Both the position numbers and the translations under genes were made by a program. From NCBI RefSeq assembly GCF_050003625.1, contig NC_134399.1, positions 106,866,615 through 106,930,614 on the forward strand: 64,000 nt of DNA, in the 5' to 3' direction. The notes below the pieces were generated by a model that searched no databases, was not told where the DNA came from, and saw only the letters and a list, made by a program, of their open reading frames with translations. Shown here one piece after another: positions 37,421-49,400 of the stretch (position 1 is its first letter; the number at the start of each line of letters is the position of its first letter). The DNA is from Haematobia irritans (taxonomy: Eukaryota; Arthropoda; Insecta; Diptera; Muscidae).

Positions 37421-40400
37421 TTATTTATTTACGCACAATTTCTTATGTTTCAATATATCTATATTGCTTAGATAAAGATCTTGAGAACATTGAGCACATT
37501 GATATAAGGTTTTGTTTTTGCCACTACCACTTGAAGATGCTGCCGGTGATTGAGGTGGCTGGGAAGACGGCATCACTGTGTCGGTAGATTTTTGGCTTCT
37601 GTTACAAGCTGAAATGTTAGAGAAAAAAATGAACATACGTGAAAGATTGAAACAAACATCCTAAAAAAAAGTATGAGCCTTCAGCGACGTAACACTAACC
37701 GCTTTGCATACAAATGGGCATTGAGCTAAACATAGAATTGAGCAGCACTCAGGGTAGGCCTGTAGCAAACTGTGACTTTTGCGACATACGTTTATGATGG
37801 TATAATACATATGTCGCAAAAGTCGTAAACCTAATGTATTCTTCATTACCTAATTTTCAATAAAAGAAATCGTGAATATTTTTTAATTTAATTTAATTTT
37901 ACATCTCTCATTCGCAAATTATTCTGGGTTTGCGTGGTCCATAGTGTCCATCCAAGTTTTTTTTTTGCATCAACGAATGACTAGCTTCAGTTTTGAAAAT
38001 TTTTAATTAGCATAGAAATTGACCCCAATAAACCAAAAAGTGATTTTATAAAATTCTCTCTAAACAGCTGTACACTTATGCAAGACTTTAGCGGTTTTCC
38101 TTCCTATACATTGAAGACATTAGCGAGGTATATGTTACGATCTATCAGGAAAACTGCAATAAGAATTTTTGGGCTATTTTAATGATTCAGCTTTATAATC
38201 CGATGCAGTTTTTTTTAAAGAATGACGAAAGCAAGCCATTGTACCTGACGAGGAACCTGTAGCGACGATTGTAAACTCAATGTTGACCTTGCTTCGTCTT
38301 TCATTAGTGCTAAAGTTTCTGTGATTACAAGCAGAGAGTTTTGGCTTTTTTATATGGTTTGAAAAGGTTGGGACCAGATTTGCCAAGTGGTAAGAGTTAA
38401 AATTAGAGTAGACTCCATAAAGCTTGTGTGATTTGTTTTGTATCACTTCCACATGCAAATACTTACTTGTCTTGTGAATCAGTTTATCTATAACATTAAA
38501 TTCAAATTCTGTATCGCAATATTTACAAGTCCATAGACTTTCACACATTTCTTTATCCATTTGTAGTGTCCATTGTTGATCTTGCAGACTACAATCAAGG
38601 GGTGATAAAGAAGACTTAGGTAAAAAAACACACACACACATAAAACAATAAAATCATTATATAAAGAGATACATACCAATTGAAGACAACATTTTCACAT
38701 ATATTTATGCCACCTTTTTCTGTATTTGGGGTTGGACTAAAATCCTTTGCAAAAGGATTTATTTTGCAACCTTGGATATTCTCCAACGGTCTATGCGTGT
38801 ATAATGTCTTAAGATCAGCGGGTAATAAACGCTTAATGGTATATGCCACATTAATACTCATTAATTTTACTAAATCATACCATAAATCTTCTTCTAAATA
38901 CTTATTTTCAGACTTTTTCTTTTGATTCTCAACATTTTGTTCCAAATCTGTGAAGATCAGAAAATAATTAAAATACGAAAGAAAATAATGTTTTGCTTAC
39001 CTGTTAATTTGTCCATTAATAATCTGTTCCACAATCTTCGAAGATTTATTGCTCTGCAAAGAAGTTCGCAACCAGCTTCAGGCGTTGGAAACTCCAGACA
39101 CAACCAAGAATCGCATATAACTCGGCTAATGGAAGCATTCGTTTCAATGTTGTAGGAAAATAAAAGTAAACACTGGGCCGCTGGCATACGTATACAGTTC
39201 ACAAGATAAGGTTTAGCCGTTTCCAATAGATTTCTAAAACAGAAAATATTAAAATATGTATCAGAAAAGATACTGAGTAAGTTGTGAAATCCATTTCACA
39301 AGCGTTATTCCCTTTTATCGAGACAATAGTGTGCAGACCAGAGTACGAAAATAAAAAAAAAAAAATATTCTCAGTTAGCAAAATAACTGGTGTTATTTTT
39401 TCAATAATAAATTGAACAAATAATAGAAAAAATAATAAAATTTGAGTTTTTTCTTATTGTAATGATTTAAAAACAGGTTGACTGATAAGTCCCCGGCCTG
39501 ACACATAGATGGCGTCGCTAGTATTAATAGTACCAACCTTCAAATGATTCGCGTCAAAATTTGACGTCTGTAAGTCAAGTAGTTTGTGAGATAGAGCGTC
39601 TTTTGTGAAGCAACTTTTGTTATTGTGAAAAAAATGGAAAAAAGGAATTTCGTGTTTTGATAAAATACTGTTTTCTGAAGGGAAAAAATGCGGTGGAAGC
39701 ACTTGGCTTGATAATGAGTTTTCGGACTCTGCCCCAGGGAAATCAACAATAATTGAGTGGTACGCAAAATTCAAGCGTGGTGAAATGAGCACGGAGGACG
39801 GTGAACGCAGTGGACGCCCGAAAGAGGTGGTTACCGACGAAAACATCAAAAAATCAACAAAATGATTTTGAATGACCGTAAAATGAAGTTGATCGAGATA
39901 GCAGAGGCCTTAAAGATATCAAAGGAACGTGTTGGTCATATCATTCATCAATATTTGGATATGCGGAAGCTCTGTGCAAAATGGGTGCCGCGCGAGCTCA
40001 CATTTGACCAAAAACAACAACGTGTTGATGATTCTGAGCGGTGTTTGCAGCTGTTAACTCGATGAAACATGGCTCCATCACAATACTCCTGAGTGCAATC
40101 GACAGTCGGCTGAGTGGACAGCGACCGGTGAACCGTCTCCGAAGCGTGGAAAGACTCAAACGTCCGCTGGTAAAGTAATGGCCTCTGTTTTTTGGGATGC
40201 GCATGGAATAATTTTTATCGATTATCTTGAGAAGGGAAAAACCATCAACAGTGACTATTATACGGCGTTATTGGAGCTTTTGAAGGTCGAAATCGCGGCA
40301 AAACGGCCCATATGAAGAAGAAAAAAGTGTTGTTCCACCAAGACAACGCGCCGTGCCACATGTCATTGAGAACGATGGCAAAAATTCATGAATTGGGCTT

Positions 40401-43400
40401 CGAATTGCTTCCCCACCCACCGTTTTCTCCAGATCTGGCCCCCAGCGACTTTTTCTTGTTCTCAGACCTCAAAAGGATGCTCTCAGGGAAAAAATTTGGC
40501 TGCAATGAAGAGGTGATCGCCGAAACTGAGGCCTTTTTTGAGGCAAACCCGACGGAGTACTATCAAAATGGTATCAAAAAATTGGAAGGTCGTTATAATC
40601 GTTGTATCGCTTTGAAGGGATCTATGCTGAATAATAAAAACGAATTTTGACAAAAAAATGTGATTTTCTTTGTTAGACCGGGGACTTATCAGCCAACCTG
40701 TTATGTATCAGAAAAGATACTGAGTAAGTTGTGAAATCCATTTCACAATTGTTATTCCCTTTTATCGAGACAATAGTGTGCAGACCAGAGTACGAAAATA
40801 AACGAAACGATTGACGTAAATATCATTCAAAGTCACACAGCTTTCAATTTTCGTGAATCGTTTTGTACGCAGATAAAAACATAACAACAAACATTTCAAA
40901 GCCCAAGAGAACAAAACAAAACGATTGCTTTAACACTCTTCGGGTTGCAGCAACAAGTTATTTCGTTCGGTAACGAAATGGAATAAAACGTTTGCAAACG
41001 ATCATAACAATGGGACATAACCAAAAGTATTCTCATTTAGCAAAATAACTGGTGTTATTTTTCCAATAATAAATTGAACAAATTAAGGTGGGTACTATGT
41101 TCGGTTTTCGAGTTGGAAATCACTTTATTTTCGCGATTACTTTTCCTGAAATAATCAAAATTATAAACTAAAACCAAAATATTCCTGTAAAGTCTTGCCG
41201 AAATCTAGGGGAACAAGAAACTGCGCATCAATTGAATTAATTGATCTGCTTCATATTGAACTGTTTTAATAATGTAACCGCGAAAATTTCAACTCGAAAA
41301 GCGAATATAGTACTTACCTTAATACAAAAAAGAATAAAATTTGAGTTTTTTCTTATTGTAATGATTTAATAAGCTAACGTTTGCGAAACGTTTGCATTGA
41401 ATGTGTGCTGTTTTGTTTTCTGTGTTCCACGAAGAATCGCAATTCTTTTCGGTATTGGTTGAGTTTGTACTCACGAACAAAAATAAAACAAAATCAAAGG
41501 CAAGTGCCGTTATCCTGGGTTTCGTTTTGTTTTAGTTATGTGGATTGTACGAATCGAAACAAATGGAAACATTTTGTTTTGTTTGTGTTTGTTCTCTGGT
41601 GCAGACACTATTTCTGCAGCAATTGGACGTGTCTCCCTATGTGGCACTAAGCTTGGCCCTCCGGCACACTCACCCGCTTCCAGGGCGGTCTCAACCCGCC
41701 GAAACCTAGCCCTGGGTATAACATTGGCATATAAAAAATTGAAAAAAAAACTGAACAAAACAAAACATGAAAACACAGTTTTATGCGGTTAAATGAGGCC
41801 TTTGTATAATATTGGCATATAAAAAAATTAAAAAAAAACTGAACAAAACTGAACAAAACCAAAACATGAAAACACAGTTTTATGCGGTTAAATGAGGCCT
41901 TTGGTGTATATAACCTGCCACTCTGCGCTTCCTTCCATAGTCCACGAGTACCTTATTACCTTTTAGTTAACCCCACTTTCCAAAACTTTTCCTACCTCAC
42001 TCCTTTACACTTCACATTTTTCTCTCAATAAATTAAAAAGTCAGCACATAATTTGTCTTTTCAATATCATCTCAAAATACCATCAAAGATGTGTCCAGGT
42101 ATGAAAGGTTAATTTTAATGTGTTAATATAGCAAACGTCCCCAGACAACTGTCCATGTTTGAGAAGTGTCCGGTTTTCAGAGTGTCGAAGTTTGAGAGGT
42201 TTCACTGTATTATAATTACAGTGAAACCTCTCAAACTTGGCCACTCTGAAAACCGGACACATCCCAAACATGGACTGTTGTTTGGGGACGATATATTAAC
42301 ATATTAATATTGATATATTAACATATTAAAATTAACCTGGACAAATCTCAAAGGTGGACAAAATTTAGGCGACCTTGGGTGCATTAGCGTAGCTAGACAA
42401 TTTTCCTAGGGGGGGCTATAGCCCCCCTAGCTAAAAATTTATAGACTGAACTTATAGGTTCAATTAATGTTTTATTTCATAAAATTGAATAAAAAATTAG
42501 ACATCAAAATAACTTGACAATTAATTTATAATAAAGCAACTAAAAGTAGTTCCACACTTTTCCCAGCAAAAAAATTGTGAGTTGTTCTAAAGGCACAACT
42601 TTAAAAATACTTCCAAAAATGTCCTCAATTATTTTAACTACACAGGAAGTTTTTTTACTTCATTTTTTTCATATTTTAATGTGTAATTTTTTTTTTTTTT
42701 TTTTTTTTTCAAAAAACTTCTAAATCCATTATAGAAAAATCGATAATTTTGGAAATTATTCGAGGAAAAACGTTTCAAACAAGCGTCAGAATGCATTAAA
42801 AATCATAAAAAATATAAAAATTATTTATTTGGGAAAATATCACAAAATTTTTTAATTCACATTCAAAACACTGAATTCGGATCTCACCTTAAGAAGTTAT
42901 GCAAATTCATTACAACGGCTGTTGAAACGGCCGCCAATTTTGCACCACTTCTAGACCCAAAAAGAACATTTTCACTACTTTTTTGGCGACGCTTTTTCGC
43001 AGCATTATTAAGATATTAATTTATGAAAGAAGAGTTTTAATATCAATTACTATTTTTTAATTGACTAAACTAAATCAATCATAAGTTCAACCACAGCTTT
43101 ATTTCATAAATATCTGACTTCAAACATTGCCATCGGCACTGCTACCACAACCCAAGTAATTCGATTGTTCATGAAAGTCTTTAGCGGAACTTTGTGCGAT
43201 TGTATATACTTGTTTAATTTTTATAAAAATTAAAAAAACTATTGAAATTTATTGAAAAATGAAAAATCATAAATAGAGTTTCAAATTCTGGGGGGGGCTA
43301 AAATTTTTCTGGGGGGGGTCTAAGCCCCCTCCCCAGAGGCCTTCCTACGCTTATGCTTGGGTGTCCACCTTTCAGAGGTTTCACTGTACCTAACAATAAA

Positions 43401-46400
43401 ATTCAAAAAGATTGGCTAATAATAGTTCAAAATTCTATATAAAAATAATTATCAAAAGAAAATTTAAATCAAAATTACAAAAATATTAGAAACATGAAAA
43501 TAGGACCTACAAAGTTTCTCTTCTTAATAATTTTATCCCAAAAGGGGAATCAATTTACTCTATAAATTCTACCTAATTGAGTTCAGTTAAATATTTTTTT
43601 AACTAGCACATCACCCAACAAAAAATATAATGATAAGATCCCTAAGAATAGAAACCCCTTAAAGTACTAAAACAATACAAAAAATTGAAACATACAAATC
43701 TAAACGAAAGAGACAGTTAACTTTGAACAAAATAATGGCAAAAGACAATTACTAAAAAAAATCAAATTCTGATTGTCATTGAACATATACCGCGGTATTT
43801 CTGGGCATTTCCCCTCTCATAGTGTTATTAAAACTGTTAAATTGAAATACCCTTGGATTTTCATTTGGGGCGCTACCCACTATCTCTCTGGGATTTGTCT
43901 CATAATGGGGTTATACGGTCGGAAATTATTTTTAAAATTCAGTTCTTCCTTTTCTTAAAAAAAAAAAGTTCTTAAAAAAATATTCAATTTATATTCACTT
44001 TGACCCGATTAATCACTTCTTACTTTATTATAACTTTATCTTCGCTTGATATCCGTCTGTTTAAAGTGTACTTTGACTCTCTCACAAATGGCAACTTTTG
44101 ATGCCTTTTGGTTCTATTTATGCCCTCTTATCGCTCAAACATAAGTTAAAAGTCCGTCATTAGACGACACTATTCGTCCTTTTCTATTCAAATTAAGTCT
44201 AAAGTCAATTCTTTCAAAATCGTTTTTATACCCTCCACCATAGGAAGGGGGTATATTAACTTTGTCATTCCGTTTGTAACACATCGAAATATTGATCTAA
44301 GACCCCATAAAGTATATATTCTGGGTCGTGGTGAAATTTTGAGTCGATCTGAGCATGTCCGTCCGTCTGTTGAAATCACGCTAACTTCCGAACGAAACAA
44401 GCTATCGACTTGAAACTTGGCATAAGTATTAATGTAGGTCGGATGGTATTGCAAATGTGCCATATCGGTCCACTTTTACGAGGCCTCTAAGAGAAGCAAA
44501 TTTCATCCGATCTGGCTTAAATTTGGTACATGGTGTTAGTATATGGTCCCTAACAACCATGCAAAAATTGGTCCACATCGGTCCATAATTATATATAGCT
44601 CCCATATAAACCGATCCCTAGATTTGACCTCCGGAGCACCTTGGAAGAGCAAAATTCTGCCCATTCGGTTGAAATTTGGTACGCGATGTTAGTATATGGT
44701 ATCCAACAACCATGCAGGAATTGTTTCCTATCAGTCCATAATTATATATAGCTCCAATATAAACCGATCGCCAGATTTGACCTCCGGTGCCTTTTGGAGA
44801 AGCAAAATTCATCCGATCTGGTTGAAATTTGGTACGTAGTCCATATCAGTCTATAATCATTTATAGCCCCCATATAAACCGATCCCGAGATTTGGTTTGG
44901 AGCCTCTTGGAGAAGCAAATTTCATCCGAGTGAGTTGAAATTTGTGGATGACAGTCTTTCGTAGAAGTTTCTACGCAATCCATGGTGGAGGGTACATAAG
45001 ATTCGGCCTGGCCGAACTTAGGGCCGTATATACTTGTTACTAATTACTTTGTCGACCGTTGTCTATTTCATCGTCTCCATTCCCCATGCTTCGCTTGATT
45101 TATGAATGAACGAATCTCCCACTTAAACAGCCCTGTATTAGGAATACTACGACAGTGTAACAACGCCATCTCAATACTCGTTAACTGTCATCCACACACT
45201 CCGCCATCAACAACGCTACAAGCCAAAAGAAAAGAATTTAATAAAAACTATGTTGCAGCCTTATTTAGGCAATAAAATCAGCAGCATTTGTCCATTATTT
45301 GCTTAAGCTGCCTGTTAACAATAATAAATATGACTGGCCGCCAACTCATAGGCCTAAAACTATCGATTTATTAAAAAATATAATAAAAGCACAAATCTGC
45401 GCCACATAACTTAAATACGCACATAGCTAAGCCCACGTCTGCCACAATCTCGGGCTAGAAACTCCAATCATAACCATCCATGATTGCTTGGGCCTCCGCT
45501 GCCCCAAAGAAAAACACATAAAAGTGGCCTAAGCGCATCACCATACCAGTTTGGATATATATCGTTGGGCTTCCATGCCAGTGGTTGCACTGTTTGTTGT
45601 GTACCACTGGAAGTACCTCGGCTTGTACAGGTTTATGGTAGGCTTGAAGATACCAATTCGTGGACATACATAATAGCCATTCATTTGCTTTTAAATCTCA
45701 CGGCATGTGTATGAAACAGAATAAAGTGGGATTGTCAGTGTTGAAACCAAAAACAAAGTGTGCAAAGTTGCAAAATTTATTTCACGGACAAAAACTATAT
45801 GAAGACAAACGGACGGACATAGGTACATAAGGCAGAGGGGCAGCGGACGGTCTTTGAAACACGAGAAGCATAAAATGAAGCGGAAAGGAACTACTCGGCC
45901 ATCGAAAACAAATGTCTAGACCGTACCTCCAAGGATATAATTTCCAAGTCCTCACAGATCGCCTCACTCTCAAATGAACTCAATAGAACAATAAATAATG
46001 GCAAAGTAGATCTTAGAACTCCAGCTGTACTTCTACACGATCAGGTACATGAACGGGGGGCTTAATGTTGTCGCAGATGCTTTATCCTACCAGTCAATGG
46101 AGACCTTACATAGATCCACTACCCAGACACTGAAAGAGCGCCCATGAATCAGGAAAAGTATTGCAGAGATTCGCAATAGGACAGTAAAGAGATCACCGTA
46201 CAACCCAGCAAGTGAACATCACCCGAATATTAATTTAGGGTTTCAATATCAGTACTTTGAAAACCAACAGGAACACGCCAGACTTCATTGTGACCCGATG
46301 TTATTCCTCCAGTCACGAGTCTGCAGAAACAACCCCAGAGCTTGCGCAGCCTCTCTTGAACGAACGCATGTGCGGAGAGAGGACTCCACAACTTCGGAGT

Positions 46401-49400
46401 CTGAGGATTGGAAGCATAGCAGGCATAAGGAAAATCTGCATCTAAATCCAAACGGCTCGAGAATGCCCCGTTGGTGACCAACCGTCCCATTCCCAGTAGT
46501 TGTGGTCCTGGCGGCATCTAATGCGCTTTACAGACTATCAGTTATTCCGGATGGAATGTCGGTGTTTGTAAAGAATCTTACAGTGTGTCGGATCGATACG
46601 ACTTGTCGGCGATGACTAAATAATCGGTAAATGTGTTATCGATCCCATAAACATGCAGCAGTATCGATTATGCCTTCGGATTTAACTTATAATGTGCACA
46701 ATATATTGGATATGTTCGACACGAGCACTGTCGTCCGGAATAACTGTTAGTCTGTAAAGCGCATAAAGCAATAATACCAGTCACTTATCTGGAGAGTTGC
46801 GACAAGAACTACAGTTTCACATCCACATTGGTGTTCCATCACGAACATCGGCGACGAAAACATGTGTTACCAATCCCACGACGGCGGGTTCTATGCACCG
46901 GAATTACCCTATGGATCCAACTCATCGGCGAGTGACTGCCACATCACTGTACGTGTTTCGTCCGTCATTTTGTGCTAGAGGAGGTGCATCCCGAGGACCA
47001 TGGTACTGTTCAATCTTCCGAAACCAAACTCATCATTGTTCGGTTTAGGTGTAACCGGTGCTTGGAATGGGTGCACTTCCGGAACTGCTCCGGCTTAACA
47101 TCGTTACGGGAGTATAGTTATACTGACTACGTGGCTGCATGCTTTGCCAACGAAAACAGTAGTGAGTCATCAGATAATGCGACCCCGACATCTCCCGCAT
47201 AACAATATTCTCCGCAGTAGTACCTTACACCTAATATTGTTGTGTCAGTTCCGGAAAGTGCAGCATTTTTTTCAATTTAATTGCAACGGGCTCCGAGGTA
47301 AGTTTAGTGATATTATAGACTTTACGAATCGGAAAGAATCAGGGTCGCGGCGATCCAAGAGACGAAGCTTAATGACACCTGTAGCTTCCGCTATTGTGAT
47401 GGATACAATGTGCTACGTAAAGATCATGGCAGAGGTGATGTTGGTGACCTGGCTTTCATATTACACCGTTCCATGCAGTCAAGTCTGGGGCTGCCGAGAC
47501 ACGAGTTATGCAACGTGTATATATCGGAGGTTGGTTTATAACCCAAACATTAAGTGGCTGTTGTGGCGTTAATGCCCACTATGAACTTTGGCATTCTCAC
47601 GGTGAACGAAGAAACTCCCACTAGAATTATGGGCTGCAATTCGTCAGATATTTCATTAGCGTCACCGATAAATAGCACATCCTGGTAACCCGTCATTTGA
47701 CTGGGATCATACCACCTCCCCATAATTCCCCCATTAAGCAACTCTCCCATTTCATAATCTCTGAACGCCGGACGTACATCAACAAAAAAAGGCAACTAGG
47801 ACTGATCGTCGCTTTAGTGAGCTCCCGCCCCTTCCATGTTCACGTTGCTCAGAGGGAGTTCCAGGGCATCATCAACGCATCAGCCCTCGCTTCATACCCG
47901 CTGGTAGAATTGCCAAGGTGAGGCCCAACTGCACAGCAGAAGCGGAGAGAATCGCAGACGAGCTTCATCTAGAGATTAGTAAGATAGTCGACGAGCACAA
48001 ACGGAACACATGGTTAGAGCACCTGAAGCAATGTAACCTAGGCACAGGAACAGGTAAGTTGTGGTCAGTGAAAGCCGTCTCGAACCCCGATACAACGGAT
48101 GATGGGATTTCAGTGACATCTGGCGGCGTGACGGTGAGCGACCCGAAGAGATGCGCCAGAATTTTCATCCGACAGTTTGTCGAGTATCCCGAGAGCGAAA
48201 AGGAGAGTCACTCGTCGCTTAGTAGTCTCCGAGCCGATGATACATCTCAATTTACCATTGCCGAAGTTACCAATGTCATATACAGCGCGAAACCATCCAA
48301 GGCGCAGGACTCGACGGAATTTCTGTGCTGTGGGAGTCACCGCGGTGCAATGGTTAGCATGCCCGCCTTGCATACACAAGGCCGTGGGTTCGATTCCTGC
48401 CTCGACGAAACACCAAACAGATCTTCAACGGTGGATTACCCCACCTCAGTAATGCTGGTGACATTTCTGAGGTTTCGAAGCTTCTCTAAGTGGTTTCATT
48501 ACAATGTGGAACGCCGTTCGGACTCGGCTATAAAAAGGAGGTCCCTTGTCATTGAGCTTAATGTGGAATCGGACAGCACTCAGTGATAAGAGAGAAGTTC
48601 ACCAATGTGGTACCACAATGGACTGAATAGTCTAAGTGGGCCTGATACATCGGGCTGCCACCTTATCTAACCTAACTTAACCTAATGCTAAAGCATCTGG
48701 GTATACTAGGAGCTGAGCACCTGACCAGACTCCTTAATTTTTTCTTGGAATCACTCATTATACCCAATATCTGGAAGATGGGTAGGGTGACTCCACTACT
48801 AAAGTGGAAGTAAACATGGATTCCGGAAAGTACATAGCACCATGACTGCTTTGCATTTCTGCTTAATCAGCCCAATCCCTGTCATAGGACGGTCCTCGTG
48901 TTGCTTGACCTATCGAAGGCGTTCGATACGGTCAACTATGCCACCCTCTTCGATGAAATAGAGAATACGTCCTACCGGAGGAACCAAGCTTTTGGTTTGG
49001 CGAGGGCGCCAGTCGTAAGTGGAATTTATAATCCCAATTGTGTTGTCGAATGTCGCTTGGCTGAACGGCACATGAACATAAGAAACTGATGCAAGATTGC
49101 ACTCAATTATGGTGGTGTCTTATGCGCCGTACAGACTATAAGTTTATAAAGAATCTTAAGCGGACCTTAGACGGACAGATAAACCCTACAACAGAGGTTC
49201 ACGTGTTTGTTGTGTGTTGACTCAAGTTTTGCCGTTACACTGCACGAACAAATATGATAACAACATGAAAAACTAACAGCCTGTTTCTGTATGTCGATCG
49301 AGCTCTATCAATCGACTGAAATGGAAACAAACAGCTGAATTTATAACCAAGCATAGACCAAGAAAATATAGAGACATACCTTGATAATTCACCATGGTTT

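Larger units (their letters stand above)
42219..43386. mobile_element. Pogo-like element, CAGTGAAACCTCTC ends, with nested insertions
   Basis: Starts CAGTGAAACCTCTCAAACTT and ends ACCTTTCAGAGGTTTCACTG. TA is present on both sides (42217-42218, 43387-43388). The ends and TA target fit Tc1/mariner-pogo MITEs. Almost all of its length is a nested 974-bp element at 42382-43355, so the original element was about 190 bp. Confidence 0.78.

Noticed and set aside
37421..39233. Separate small zinc-finger gene
   Set aside because: The exons match the C-terminal third of DHX34 and splice in frame to the helicase exons across the 13.1-kb intron.
41714..42060. Complete LTR retrotransposon
   Set aside because: Only a tandem 88-93-bp unit and a TATATAA/AATAAA-like stretch are present. 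I found no second LTR, primer-binding site or coding region.
45434..45720. Gene with a 70-codon minus-strand frame
   Set aside because: Higher GC than the surroundings suggests mobile-element coding DNA, but no family could be recognised and both strands are open.
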